From Nitrospira_D sp019636945 (GTDB lineage: Bacteria > Nitrospirota > Nitrospiria > Nitrospirales > Nitrospiraceae), in NCBI RefSeq assembly GCF_047338595.1, contig NZ_JBLFBO010000001.1:310001-374000 (forward strand): a stretch of DNA of 64,000 bases, written 5' to 3'. Numbering within the stretch: position 1 is the stretch's first letter; every line of letters starts with the position of its first letter. Of the stretch, positions 8,615 to 17,080 are shown one piece after another. The notes beneath the pieces were generated by a model that made no database searches, was not told the origin of the DNA, and worked only from the letters and a program-made list of their open reading frames with translations. Both the position numbers and the translations under genes were made by a program.

Positions 8615-9151
8615 TTATCCTCGAAGTTCTTCAACAAGAATCTGTTGGTTTGTGTAGATGTCAATGGACCCTGCGATAGTCAGGGCTTCGGTGATAATCA
8701 CCGGGGCTTCCAATTGTGAATGGCGGAGCAATCCTCTGGCCGCAGCCAGGGCGTAGGGCCCGCCGGAACCAATTGCCAGAATGCCATCTTCCGGCTCGAC
8801 GACGTCACCGGTCCCGGTAATGATGAACGATTGCTCACGTCCGGCGACGGCCAGGAGCGCTTCCAGGCGGCGAAGCACGCGATCCGTCCGCCAGTCTTTT
8901 GCCAGCTCGACGGCGGCCCTTGTGAGATTCCCTCGATACTCTTCCAGTTTACTCTCGAATTTTTCAAAGAGCGTGAACGCGTCCGCCGTGGCCCCCGCAA
9001 ATCCCGCCAAGATCTGATCATGATGCAAGCGCCGAATCTTCTTGGCGTTGTGTTTCATGACCGTGGTGCCGACGGTGACTTGGCCGTCACAGCCCATGGC
9101 GACCCGTCCGTCGCGACGGACACAGAGAACGGTGGTTGACCGGATTTTCAT
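8615..9151 (-). CDS. hslV: ATP-dependent protease peptidase subunit HslV
   Basis: Proteasome-like threonine peptidase that forms a double ring with HslU caps. The product has 178 residues. The sequence MKIRSTTVLCVRRDG implies a five-residue propeptide removed to expose Thr6 or its neighbour as the N-terminal nucleophile. The conserved GCDGQVTVG turn and the GSGGPYALAAARGLL helix are present. Its start overlaps the end of xerC by 4 bp, and it is followed immediately by hslU. Confidence 0.97.
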   Translation of the reverse strand: MKIRSTTVLCVRRDGRVAMGCDGQVTVGTTVMKHNAKKIRRLHHDQILAGFAGATADAFTLFEKFESKLEEYRGNLTRAAVELAKDWRTDRVLRRLEALLAVAGREQSFIITGTGDVVEPEDGILAIGSGGPYALAAARGLLRHSQLEAPVIITEALTIAGSIDIYTNQQILVEELRG

Positions 9152-10086
9152 GATGACTTGGGATCCTTTCCATGTGGCAGGCGAGTCGCCTGCGCTCGAG
9201 GATGGGCCCGGTCGTAGACCGCGAGCAGTTGGTCCATCGCCACATGCGTATATTTTTGCGTGGTGCTCAGGGAGGCATGGCCGAGTAGTTCCTGGATCGA
9301 TCGGAGATCGGCTCCTTCGTCGAGCAGGTGAGTGGCGTATGAATGCCGGAGGGCATGTGGACTGACTGCTCCACTCACGAGACGACTGGAGTACCGGGCG
9401 ACCATCTTGGCGACACTTCTGGTGGTCAATCGTCCACCACGGTGATTCAGGAACATCGGAGATGACGGATGACGATTGCCAGGAGTCGGCTTCAAGGACC
9501 GGCGATACTCGCGGATGGCTTGCAGCGCTACATCGCCGATTGGGACCAGCCGTTCCTTGCGACCCTTCCCTTTCACACTCACGATGCCGTCTGCTCCGTC
9601 GAGGTCATTGAGATTGATCCCGACGACTTCGCTCACGCGCGCGCCAGTCGAATACATCGTTTCCAGCAGGGCACGGTCACGGAGCGAGAGAGGCGAGGGG
9701 CCAGTGGGAAATGCCATGAGGGCTGCCGCGTCATCCTTGGTCAGCACACGAGGGAGACGTTTGGGCAGTCTCGGGCTCCTCAGCGTTTCCGTCGGATTGG
9801 TTTTCACGAGCGCTTCACGAAGAAGGAAGCGAAAGAAACTGCGCAGGCTCGCCAGCTTTCTCGCCAGGGACGCTGCCTTCTCGCCTTGGCGATCCAGTGA
9901 GTGGAGATGGGCCCGAATCTCGTCACTGGTGATCGAGTCAACCGGAATGGATGAGCTCCCCTTCCTTGTGCTTCTGAGGAACCTGGTGAACTGCTGAAGG
10001 TCTGAGCGATAGTTACGGATCGTCTCAGGGGACGCATTGCGTTCGACCTGGAGGTACATTACGAAAGCCTTGATTGCGTCTTCCAT
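9148..10086 (-). CDS. xerC: Tyrosine recombinase XerC
   Basis: Site-specific recombinase that resolves chromosome dimers at dif. The 312-residue protein has an N-terminal SAM-like core-binding domain (about 1-90) and a catalytic domain. All active-site residues are visible: Arg in STGARVSEV, Lys in VKGKGRKERLV, the HxxR of SPHALRHSYATH, His in LLGHASLSTTQ and Tyr in KYTHV. Its position between trmFO and hslV is the same as in Firmicutes operons, which supports a housekeeping Xer rather than an integrase. It overlaps trmFO by 28 bp. Confidence 0.93.
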   Translation of the reverse strand: MEDAIKAFVMYLQVERNASPETIRNYRSDLQQFTRFLRSTRKGSSSIPVDSITSDEIRAHLHSLDRQGEKAASLARKLASLRSFFRFLLREALVKTNPTETLRSPRLPKRLPRVLTKDDAAALMAFPTGPSPLSLRDRALLETMYSTGARVSEVVGINLNDLDGADGIVSVKGKGRKERLVPIGDVALQAIREYRRSLKPTPGNRHPSSPMFLNHRGGRLTTRSVAKMVARYSSRLVSGAVSPHALRHSYATHLLDEGADLRSIQELLGHASLSTTQKYTHVAMDQLLAVYDRAHPRAQATRLPHGKDPKSS

Positions 10087-11375
10087 ACGTCAAAATCCTC
10101 AAGGGCTCGCTGGCTCAGTGCACGACGCTTCTTCTCCTTGTCCCTCGGGGAATTCGCCAAGGGAGGGAACAGGCCAAAATTGGTGTTCATCGGTTGGAAG
10201 TGGCGAGGATCCGATGAGGCCACGTGGGCCACGAGGCATCCATGCGCCGTCGTGGGTGGCGGTGTGATCAAGGGTTGCTCAGTGAGGGCCCGCGCGGCAT
10301 TGATGCCGGCGAGGCCACCCATGGCAGCTGATTCCGTATAGCCTTCCACCCCAACGAGCTGTCCGGCAAAGAAGAGAGAGGCGCGGGCTTTAAATTGTAA
10401 CGTGTTCAGCAGCAGCAGGGGCGAATTGATAAACGTATTGCGATGCAGGCTCCCATAGCGGAGAAACTCAGCCTGTTCGAGCCCAGGGATCATGCGAAAC
10501 ACGCGCTTCTGCTCCGGATAGGTGAGCTTCGTCTGAAAGCCGACCAGGTTGTAACAGGTCCGATGGATATTTTCCGTGCGCAATTGCACGACCGCCGCCG
10601 GCTCGACTCCTGTTCGTGGATCCTTCAATCCGACCGGCTTCATAGGACCGAACTGCATCGTCTGTCGGCCACGCTCGGCCAGCACTTCAATCGGTACACA
10701 GGCCTCAAAGTAGGGTGTCTTCTCAAATTCTTTGGGCTGCACCTTCTCCGCTGCCATCAACGTATCGTAGAACGCATTGTACTGCTCTGCTGTCATGGGG
10801 CAATTTAAATAATCATCCCCGCCCTTGTCATAGCGCGAGGCGCGAAAGACGATGTCCATATTAATCGAGTCTGCATCGACGATCGGGGAGATGGCGTCAT
10901 AAAAGTAGAGATGCTGGGACTTGGTGGCAGCGCGGATGGCCTGCGAGAGTTTGTCCGATGTTAAGGGCCCGGTCGCAATGATGCAGAAACAATCCGTTGG
11001 GATCTCCGCAATCTCCTCATGCAGAATGCGGATGTTGGGATGGCCCTCGAGTGTGCGGGTAATGTACTGCGAAAAGATATCGCGATCGACGGCCAGCGCC
11101 GACCCCGCCGGCACTTTGGCCTGCTCAGCTGCAGCGATAATCAGCGAATTGAGCCGTCGCATCTCTTCTTTTAAAATGCCGGGGGCGTTCAGAGGATCGA
11201 GCGATCCGAGTGAATTGGAGCAGACAAGTTCTGCTAAATTTCCGGTCTTGTGCGCCTTCGTCATCTCTTTGGGGCGCATCTCGTAGAGCGTGACCTTGGC
11301 GCCACGATTCGCCGCTTGCCAAGCCGCTTCCGACCCAGCCAGACCCCCGCCTACGATGACAATGTCGTCACGCAT
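10059..11375 (-). CDS. trmFO: Methylenetetrahydrofolate-tRNA-(uracil-5-)-methyltransferase TrmFO
   Basis: Folate- and FAD-dependent enzyme making 5-methyluridine at position 54 of tRNA. The FAD-binding motif IVGGGLAGSEAAW starts at residue 5. The conserved cysteine segment LAELVCSNSLGS follows, and FAGQLVGVEGYTESAAMGG lies near the C-terminus. The start chosen here (MRDDIVIVGG) gives 438 residues. An in-frame ATG at 11414 lies at the -10 box (11413-11418), upstream of the predicted +1 at about 11406, so that longer form would not be transcribed. It is the first gene of the trmFO-xerC-hslVU-argB operon. Confidence 0.95.
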   Translation of the reverse strand: MRDDIVIVGGGLAGSEAAWQAANRGAKVTLYEMRPKEMTKAHKTGNLAELVCSNSLGSLDPLNAPGILKEEMRRLNSLIIAAAEQAKVPAGSALAVDRDIFSQYITRTLEGHPNIRILHEEIAEIPTDCFCIIATGPLTSDKLSQAIRAATKSQHLYFYDAISPIVDADSINMDIVFRASRYDKGGDDYLNCPMTAEQYNAFYDTLMAAEKVQPKEFEKTPYFEACVPIEVLAERGRQTMQFGPMKPVGLKDPRTGVEPAAVVQLRTENIHRTCYNLVGFQTKLTYPEQKRVFRMIPGLEQAEFLRYGSLHRNTFINSPLLLLNTLQFKARASLFFAGQLVGVEGYTESAAMGGLAGINAARALTEQPLITPPPTTAHGCLVAHVASSDPRHFQPMNTNFGLFPPLANSPRDKEKKRRALSQRALEDFDVWKTQSRLS

Positions 11376-11412
11376 GTATTTGGAACATCCAGTGATTGGA
11401 GAGTGAAGGCGC

Positions 11413-11442
11413 ATTGTACGAATCGATTTTTTGCTCTGTCAA
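11413..11442 (-). promoter_or_regulatory. Strong sigma70-type promoter for the trmFO operon
   Basis: Minus strand: -35 TTGACA (11437-11442), exactly 18 bp, -10 TACAAT (11413-11418). The predicted +1 is about 11406, giving a ~31-base leader before the trmFO ATG at 11375. Confidence 0.75.
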
Positions 11443-11838
11443 GGAAAAGGGCTGGTGAATTCATGGGGTGTATCTGCTATCTGTTTATGCGGTTCGACAA
11501 GGCGCATCACGAACGGATTCTGACAAGGTTGGTCATGTCCAATAAGGCTGTCGAAAAGTCTGTCCTGAACCTGCAGAAGGGTTCCCATTGTACATTCATG
11601 AGTGGTCTCTTCCTCAGCCATCACAGCAGCGACACGGCATGGCCGAGCAAATGGAGGTCGCCTGGTATACCTGCATCACGCATCAGAGCCTCTCTATTTC
11701 AAGCTGAAGATTGGGATACCGACGGGTCCGGATCGATAGGAGGAATAGTGTTCGAAGTTACGAGAGTGTCGAGCAAGGATCGCCCTCTGGAGCCACATTT
11801 CTCTGGCAGCATGTATCGGGAGTAGTCCGTCCCCCGCG
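11443..11838. other. Non-coding stretch of about 400 bp
   Basis: It lies between the trmFO promoter and the tRNA-Val promoter. Open frames here are short and have no convincing ribosome-binding site or family motifs. It may hold gene remnants, but I recognise nothing specific. Confidence 0.5.
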
Positions 11839-11868
11839 TTGACTGCTCCCAAGACACAGTGCTAGAGT
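11839..11868 (+). promoter_or_regulatory. Promoter for tRNA-Val
   Basis: -35 TTGACT (11839-11844), 18-bp spacer, -10 TAGAGT (11863-11868). The predicted +1 is about 11875, 23 bases before the tRNA. Confidence 0.6.
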
Positions 11869-11897
11869 TTGGCCGCTTTTCGGATTCGCTTCCGGTC

Positions 11898-11972
11898 GGG
11901 CGATTAGCTCAGTGGTAGAGCGCTTCCTTCACACGGAAGAGGCCACAGGTTCGATACCTGTATCGCCCACCA
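11898..11972 (+). tRNA. tRNA-Val (anticodon CAC)
   Basis: 75 nt with encoded CCA. The acceptor stem GGGCGAT pairs with ATCGCCC. The anticodon stem CTTCC/GGAAG encloses the loop TTCACAC, giving anticodon CAC (reads GUG). The T-arm GGTTCGATACC is canonical. Confidence 0.97.
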
Positions 11973-12127
11973 TCGCTTTCTTCTTGATTCCCTTAAGGGG
12001 ACTCTGCCAGCCAAAGCTCTCGATTCCTGGACAGAAACCGGGTTGTCGGCTAGACTTCAGGTTGTCTTTTGTGGCGTGTCTGGTTCGAGATTCCAGTACT
12101 AGGCGTCGAAACAAGCGAGGTCATGCT

Positions 12128-12469
12128 ATGAGAGGAACTGTGATGGGTATCGGAGTCCTCACGCTGCTGTTGATGGCAACGGGTTGCAGTACGACACACC
12201 AACAGAGTGCCGGGACGAATGATCGGGAATACGTTCCCCCGACGAGTATCTATAACATCCTGGACAGTACCGCCTTGGTCTATTCTTCCCCCACGGCAGG
12301 ATCGGCCATCAATGACCATCCGCTTCGATGGTTGGGCTTCCTTGCGCATCCGCTTGGACACGCGTTCGATTACGGACTCAATCGTCCGATCTATCGTGTT
12401 GGCGGTAGCTCTCCCTATCTCCATGGGTACACTGCGGAAGATAGTATGTTGGATGCCCAACGCCAGTAG
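12128..12469 (+). CDS. Small lipoprotein of unknown function
   Basis: A 113-residue exported protein. A hydrophobic signal peptide (MGIGVLTLLLMATGC) ends in a lipobox with the acylated cysteine at about residue 20. The mature part contains repeated aromatic/Pro motifs (NDREYVPPTSIYNILD, HPLRWLGFLAHPLGHAFDYGLNRP). I do not recognise the family. ATG 12128 is preferred over farther in-frame starts because those run back into the tRNA. A strong terminator follows at 12499-12531, so it is probably monocistronic. Confidence 0.75.
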   Translation: MRGTVMGIGVLTLLLMATGCSTTHQQSAGTNDREYVPPTSIYNILDSTALVYSSPTAGSAINDHPLRWLGFLAHPLGHAFDYGLNRPIYRVGGSSPYLHGYTAEDSMLDAQRQ

Positions 12470-12498
12470 TTGAACGAGTCTGTTCGCTAAAAAGTGAG

Positions 12499-12531
12499 GC
12501 CCGCTCTTCATCTCGAAGGGCGGGCTTTTTT
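12499..12531 (+). terminator. Rho-independent terminator
   Basis: GCCCGC (12499-12504) pairs with GCGGGC (12520-12525), extended inward by TCTTC/GAAGG, followed directly by six T residues. It ends the small lipoprotein transcript. Confidence 0.88.
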
Positions 12532-12580
12532 GTTTCCGCGTCGCTCGAATCCGGTCAAATCGTGCTATTGTTGTCGCCCG

Positions 12581-13741
12581 ATGGGTCCCTTCCTGAGATC
12601 GATCCAATACTGGTTCTCCGCCGGCCTGCTCATGCCAATGGGGCTCGCTCTGGGATGCGCGGGATCAGATGCCCCTGTGCGGCCTCCGCTCCCTCCTTCC
12701 AAGAGCGATCTTGTACTCTTGGCTTCGACAGCCCTCTGTGAGCGCAAGGCGGACTTCTTGCTCAAACATCCCTCTGCAGCGCAGCTCTCGAGAGACTGGG
12801 GCAGCGGTCAGGAACTCACCACTATTGGAGCGCGCAGTACCTCGCACGGAGACGAATCCTATTTTTTCGATGAGGACGGTGTGCTGGTTGGGGCGCTCTT
12901 TTCGTTTCCCAAAGGGCTCGATTTGGCCCCCTATCCGATGCTGCGTGATACGCTTTCCCGTCTGAAGCCCTCTCTGGAGTTCTATTTGAACGTGGCTCAA
13001 TTGGAGACACGAGCGAATATGGAGAGCAGTTCGCTTTTGGAGACTGGTGATGAAAAAAGCACCACGCAATATCTCGTGACCGGATTACGCGACCGTCCGA
13101 TCCTGCTCCAGGTCTCCTTTACCATCGACCCCTATGTGCGACTCTTTTCTCCCTACCGGCGTGAATTTCTTGACCGACTTCGTCAGCCGGCTGGGGGTAT
13201 GGGAGGCCAGACTATGGAGAGTCAGGGGACCGAGGATAAGGAACCGTTCCCCTCGTTGCAGCAATTCGCACGGGGGCAAACGGCGCAGCTCGCCTATTGT
13301 GGTGAGAAGAACTATGACATCGCCATGGATGCCTACCAGCGAGCCATTAGGAGCGGATTCACGAACAAGGTCTGGCTGGCCGAAGCCCGGCATAAACTTG
13401 GTGTAGCCTTACTGGTCAAGGGGCAGGTGGAGCAGGCGAAAGCGGAATTGCTCCAGTCGCTCACGCTCCGGCCAAATGTTCCTGAGGTGTTGAATAACCT
13501 GGGTACGGTCCAGGTCAAGCTTGGCGACAAGGCTGCTGGTTTGAGTTCGTTTGAGCGAGCGATCGTCCTACGCCCCAACTATGCCTTGGCTCGATACAAC
13601 TTGGCCGAGGCTTCTGAAGCAACGAATCCCAAACGTGCACTCTCGGAATACGAAACCTATGTCGCGATCGTGGAAGGCATCCCGGAGGAAGCGGACCGGA
13701 TTGTTCATGCCAAAGAGCGTATCAAGGCCTTGAAGCAATAG
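12581..13741 (+). CDS. TPR-repeat lipoprotein
   Basis: A 386-residue exported protein with a signal peptide ending in LALGC, a lipoprotein box with the cysteine at about residue 26. The N-terminal half (about 35-210) has no family I recognise. The C-terminal half carries three or four tetratricopeptide repeats (about 255-365), e.g. WLAEARHKLGVALLVKGQVEQA, PEVLNNLGTVQVKLGDKAAG and NYALARYNLAEASEA. It is probably a periplasm-facing scaffold in envelope biogenesis. The upstream sequence has an extended -10 (TGCTATTGT) ending at 12571, which would start the RNA about 3 bases before this ATG. No clear -35 is seen. Confidence 0.8.
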   Translation: MGPFLRSIQYWFSAGLLMPMGLALGCAGSDAPVRPPLPPSKSDLVLLASTALCERKADFLLKHPSAAQLSRDWGSGQELTTIGARSTSHGDESYFFDEDGVLVGALFSFPKGLDLAPYPMLRDTLSRLKPSLEFYLNVAQLETRANMESSSLLETGDEKSTTQYLVTGLRDRPILLQVSFTIDPYVRLFSPYRREFLDRLRQPAGGMGGQTMESQGTEDKEPFPSLQQFARGQTAQLAYCGEKNYDIAMDAYQRAIRSGFTNKVWLAEARHKLGVALLVKGQVEQAKAELLQSLTLRPNVPEVLNNLGTVQVKLGDKAAGLSSFERAIVLRPNYALARYNLAEASEATNPKRALSEYETYVAIVEGIPEEADRIVHAKERIKALKQ

Positions 13742-13778
13742 GGGGTTGTTTTCTACGAGCAGGGAGAAGACCCCGAGA

Positions 13779-14192
13779 TCAGCTTCGAGCTTGTTCTTCC
13801 TGCTCTTGAAGAGTTTTGCACTCAATGCACAAGGTGGTGACCGGACGAGCTTTGAGCCGCTTGTACGGAATCTCTCCGCCACACCCTTCGCAAATCCCAT
13901 AAGTCTCGGTATTCATCCGGTCGAGCGCCTCGTCGATCTTCTTCAACAACTTCCGTTCTCGGTCTCGAATGCGCATGGAGAAGCCCTGATCAACTTCGGC
14001 AGAGGCTTGATCGCTGACATCGGGAAATGTTTCGGGGTTTTCTCGGTGTGTCAGAACCTCACCCGTCTCACTGAGAATTGCCGCACGTTGGCGCTCAAGG
14101 TCCTGACGGATGTCGGGATACTTCGCACTCGCAGAACTAGCTGCTTGATGCGTGACCGAAGCAGGTTGCTTCTTAGCGGGAGGTGTTTTCAT
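13779..14192 (-). CDS. DksA/TraR-family zinc-finger regulator
   Basis: A 137-residue protein of the DksA superfamily, which binds the RNA polymerase secondary channel and modulates transcription with (p)ppGpp. A long helical segment (about 25-95) precedes the zinc finger, with CEGC at about 100-103 and CIEC about 20 residues later. The Asp-Ala tip residues of E. coli DksA are not clearly matched: the loop region reads VSDQASAEVDQGFS. It may therefore be a DksA-like paralogue rather than DksA itself. It has a good promoter of its own, overlapped by a palindrome. Confidence 0.87.
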   Translation of the reverse strand: MKTPPAKKQPASVTHQAASSASAKYPDIRQDLERQRAAILSETGEVLTHRENPETFPDVSDQASAEVDQGFSMRIRDRERKLLKKIDEALDRMNTETYGICEGCGGEIPYKRLKARPVTTLCIECKTLQEQEEQARS

Positions 14193-14216
14193 GACTAGGG
14201 CTCGCTGTCGGATAAG

Positions 14217-14250
14217 TTGGATATATTGATGTATACGGAGAATATATCAA
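14217..14250. promoter_or_regulatory. Palindrome over the dksA-like promoter (candidate operator)
   Basis: TTGGATATATT (14217-14227) is the inverted counterpart of AATATATCAA (14241-14250), with one bulged base and a 13-base centre. The right arm covers the -10 box at 14241-14246 and the centre covers the predicted start site, a classic repressor-site position. Confidence 0.4.
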
Positions 14251-14270
14251 CCTCAATGAGAGGGGGTCAA
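14241..14270 (-). promoter_or_regulatory. Promoter for the dksA-like gene
   Basis: Minus strand: -35 TTGACC (14265-14270), 18 bp, -10 TATATT (14241-14246). The predicted +1 is about 14234, a 41-base leader before the ATG at 14192. Confidence 0.65.
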
Positions 14271-14295
14271 CGCGGGCTTGTTAGGTACCAAAAGG

Positions 14296-14898
14296 CTATA
14301 AATCTCGGCGCCCCTCGATCGATTTGAGGAGGGTCACTTCGTCCGCGTACTCGATATCCATACCGACGGGAATGCCATAGGCGATACGAGACACGCGGAT
14401 GCCGAACGGCTTGAGCATTCGAGTGAGATAGATGGCTGTGGCCTCTCCTTCGATGGTGGGATTTGTTGCCAGGATGACTTCTTCGACCCCGCCAAGTTTA
14501 ACCCGCTCAATGAGTTCTTCGGCCCGGATGTCTCCGGGGCCTACCCCATCCAACGGAGAGAGGGCACCTAATAAGACATGATAGAGCCCACGATAGGCCC
14601 CGGCTCGTTCAACGGCATAGAGGGTACTGGGTTCCTCAACCACGAAAATCTTGCTGTGATCGCGTTTCGGGTCACGGCAAAACTCACACAGCTCCCCTTC
14701 TGCGATATTCCGGCATTGACTGCAAAACGCCAACCCATCCTTGACCGCTCGTATGGCATCGGCAAGCCGTAAGGCGTCTTCCCGCTCCATCTTCATGAGG
14801 TGAAAGGCCAGCCGTTGTGCGCTCTTATGACCGATTCCGGGGAGTCGGACCAGTTCTTTGATGAGTCGTGCGAGTAGGCCCTGCTGATCCACGGCCAT
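14296..14898 (-). CDS. recR: Recombination protein RecR
   Basis: RecFOR-pathway protein that helps load RecA at gaps. The 200-residue length is typical. A helix-hairpin-helix (LVRLPGIGHKSAQRLAFHL) precedes a four-cysteine zinc finger (CSQCRNIAEGELCEFC), then a Toprim domain (KIFVVEEPSTLYAVERA) and the C-terminal GMDIEYADEVTL segment. It follows ybaB by 2 bp in the dnaX-ybaB-recR order found across bacteria. Confidence 0.97.
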   Translation of the reverse strand: MAVDQQGLLARLIKELVRLPGIGHKSAQRLAFHLMKMEREDALRLADAIRAVKDGLAFCSQCRNIAEGELCEFCRDPKRDHSKIFVVEEPSTLYAVERAGAYRGLYHVLLGALSPLDGVGPGDIRAEELIERVKLGGVEEVILATNPTIEGEATAIYLTRMLKPFGIRVSRIAYGIPVGMDIEYADEVTLLKSIEGRRDL

Positions 14899-14900
14899 TG

Positions 14901-15224
14901 CTAGAACAGACCTGGGATTTTCATCCCGCCCGTCAAGGCTTTCATCTCACCTTCCATCAATTCCTTGGCTCTACGGAGTGCCTCGTTCGTGGCGGCCACG
15001 ACCAGATCCTGGAGCATGTCGACATCGCCGCCCTTGACGACCTCCGGGTCTATTGCCACGCTGACGATCTGCATGGCCCCATTTGCCGTGACGGTAACGA
15101 TCCCGCCGCCTGCTGTCCCACTGGTGGTTTTGGATGCGGCCTGCTCTTGGATTTTGGCCATCTGCTCTTGCATGGCCTGAGCTTGCTTGAGAATGTTGTT
15201 CATATTGCCGAAGGGGTTCTTCAT
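14901..15224 (-). CDS. ybaB: YbaB/EbfC family nucleoid-associated protein
   Basis: A small dimeric DNA-binding protein, 107 residues. The N-terminal helix is rich in Met and Gln (NILKQAQAMQEQMAKIQEQ). The core strand GIVTVTANGAMQIVSVAIDPEVV and the C-terminal ATNEALRRAKELMEGEM are characteristic. Its start overlaps the dnaX stop by 4 bp, implying coupled translation. Confidence 0.95.
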   Translation of the reverse strand: MKNPFGNMNNILKQAQAMQEQMAKIQEQAASKTTSGTAGGGIVTVTANGAMQIVSVAIDPEVVKGGDVDMLQDLVVAATNEALRRAKELMEGEMKALTGGMKIPGLF

Positions 15225-16990
15225 TCGCTTGCCTCCTGTTGGGCGATGCTGCGGACTTCTGCTAACTCCACGCCGAATATCTCGAGCGCCTGCTTCACCG
15301 TTGGATTTGTCTTTGCCTGTTGAAACAACGCCGCCCGATGTTCCTGTTCCTTGGCTGCCCGTGCCTGGGCCATCGTCGGTCCTTGAGGGTGGGTCTCCGT
15401 TAACTCGATAATTCTGACGCGGATAGGCGGTCCCACTTGCCGTTCACATAACTGCGAGATCACTCTGGTATTTTCTTCCTTCTCAAGTCGAGCTCTGGCC
15501 ACTGTAGCCTGTTTGGCAAATCCGATCGTGACAACGCCGCCTTCTAATCCAACGAAGCGACCAGCCTCGAGGAACGGGGCGATGTTTGGAAACGACGCCG
15601 CAATCTCTTCTTGGACCAATTCCCACCGCAATGTTGATGGTTGAGGAGAAATCAGAGCGGACTCGGTGGCTGGGGTGGTAGCCGTTGAATCGACTATGGG
15701 TTTCGGAGAAGGATCGGGCGAGGGGACCGGTCGCTCAACCTTTCCCGCCTTAGACGCAGGGGGAGGCTGGTTGGTCGGCTTCCAGGTTGGTGAAGCGGAC
15801 GGCGTGTTTTTGTGTCCTTCTGATGCAGCCAAGGGTTTATGGCTTGGGGACGGGGATATCTGTTGTGGAGAAAGGGAGTCACTCGGGCGCGGGCGCAGCA
15901 GTCGTGTCGCCCGCACGGCTGCGGTCTCCATCACAAAACGGGGGTGAGCGCTGAATCGCAATGAATCTTCCGCCTGAATGAAGATGGCCAGTAGTTCTTG
16001 GATTTGTTCAGGCGTCACCGTCTTGGCATCCGACGAAAGCTGATTGAGATCTTCTTCCGAAGTCTCAATCAAACTTTTGAGCTCGGTCGTGCTGGGAACG
16101 ACAGCTGCCATGAGCAGATTACGTATATGTTCCACGACGTCTGCACAGAATGCCCGCAAGTCATGTCCTCTATCCAGGAGGCTGGCCAGGCTGGCGAGAG
16201 CCGCAGGGCTGTCTTGGGTCAAAATGGCTTGAATGAGTTCCTGTACCAGTTCTTGAGGGACGGCTCCCAGCAGCAGCTCGAGATCCGCGTGGCTGATGGC
16301 CTTGCCGCTGTAGGCAATCGCTTGATCCAGCAAGCTCAAGGCATCGCGCATACTGCCTTCACTGGCACGGGCCAGGGCCAGGAAGCTTCGTTCCTCCAGT
16401 GTCAACTGATCTTGAGCTGCCACGTGTTGAAGTCGTTGGACGATTTCGGACCTGGCAATCCGGCGGAAGTTGTAGTGCTGGCACCGTGAGAGGATCGTCA
16501 CGGGAATCTTATGGATTTCTGTTGTCGCAAAAACGAATACTGCGTGAGTCGGTGGTTCCTCGAGCGTCTTCAATAGGGCATTGAAGGCAGAATTAGAGAG
16601 CATATGGACTTCATCGATAATATAGACTCGGAACTGACCACGAAACGGCGCGAACTTGACGTTCTCGCGGATCTCTCGGACATCGTCCACGCTGGTGTTG
16701 GATGCGCCGTCGATCTCGATGACATCCACCGAATTTCCCAGCGCGATTTCACGACAATTCTCGCAGATGTCACAGGGGTGGCTGGTGGGTCCTTGTGCAC
16801 AATTGAGGGCTTTGGCAAAGATTCGGGCCACGGTCGTTTTTCCAACGCCTCGCGTACCGGAAAATAGATACGCATGCGCCACCCGTTTGGTGGAAACCGC
16901 ATTCATGAGGGTCTGAACAACGTGAGGCTGCCCGATCACATCATCAAAAGTGCCGGGTCGATATTTTCGCGCGGAGACTTGGTAGTCCAT
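15221..16990 (-). CDS. dnaX: DNA polymerase III subunit gamma/tau
   Basis: Clamp-loader ATPase subunit, 589 residues. Walker A GTRGVGKTTVARIF is at about 45-58. A zinc-binding set lies at C64 and in CDICENC (about 73-79). The DEVHML Walker B motif and the SRC sensor motif (LSRCQHYNF) are present. Domain III (about 230-370) is followed by a Pro/Ser-rich linker (about 370-450) and a C-terminal tau-like domain. I did not identify a clear A-rich frameshift site for the short gamma form. It is the first gene of dnaX-ybaB-recR. Its leader contains interleaved inverted repeats. Confidence 0.96.
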   Translation of the reverse strand: MDYQVSARKYRPGTFDDVIGQPHVVQTLMNAVSTKRVAHAYLFSGTRGVGKTTVARIFAKALNCAQGPTSHPCDICENCREIALGNSVDVIEIDGASNTSVDDVREIRENVKFAPFRGQFRVYIIDEVHMLSNSAFNALLKTLEEPPTHAVFVFATTEIHKIPVTILSRCQHYNFRRIARSEIVQRLQHVAAQDQLTLEERSFLALARASEGSMRDALSLLDQAIAYSGKAISHADLELLLGAVPQELVQELIQAILTQDSPAALASLASLLDRGHDLRAFCADVVEHIRNLLMAAVVPSTTELKSLIETSEEDLNQLSSDAKTVTPEQIQELLAIFIQAEDSLRFSAHPRFVMETAAVRATRLLRPRPSDSLSPQQISPSPSHKPLAASEGHKNTPSASPTWKPTNQPPPASKAGKVERPVPSPDPSPKPIVDSTATTPATESALISPQPSTLRWELVQEEIAASFPNIAPFLEAGRFVGLEGGVVTIGFAKQATVARARLEKEENTRVISQLCERQVGPPIRVRIIELTETHPQGPTMAQARAAKEQEHRAALFQQAKTNPTVKQALEIFGVELAEVRSIAQQEASE

Positions 16991-17009
16991 GTTGCGTCGT
17001 TCGTTACGC

Positions 17010-17066
17010 GTGAAGCGTATCTCGTCTATAGTCCAAACGCTTCACGAATGACACTTCACGAGATAC
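17010..17066. repeat. Two interleaved inverted repeats in the dnaX leader
   Basis: GTGAAGCGT (17010-17018) pairs with ACGCTTCAC (17037-17045). GTATCTCGT (17017-17025) pairs with ACGAGATAC (17058-17066). The arms are in a-b-a'-b' order, overlapping by two bases, as in a pseudoknot. CTTCACGA is also directly repeated (17040-17047, 17054-17061). The element lies between the SRP RNA gene and the dnaX start. Confidence 0.6.
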
Positions 17067-17080
17067 AGCATCAAAAGAGT

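Noticed and set aside
9148..10086. Tyrosine recombinase as a phage or integron integrase
   Set aside because: Its place between trmFO and hslV and its length fit the housekeeping XerC, with no attachment-site repeats nearby.
11250..11825. Plus-strand open frame between trmFO and tRNA-Val
   Set aside because: It begins inside trmFO on the opposite strand, has no ribosome-binding site and shows no family signature in the non-overlapping part.
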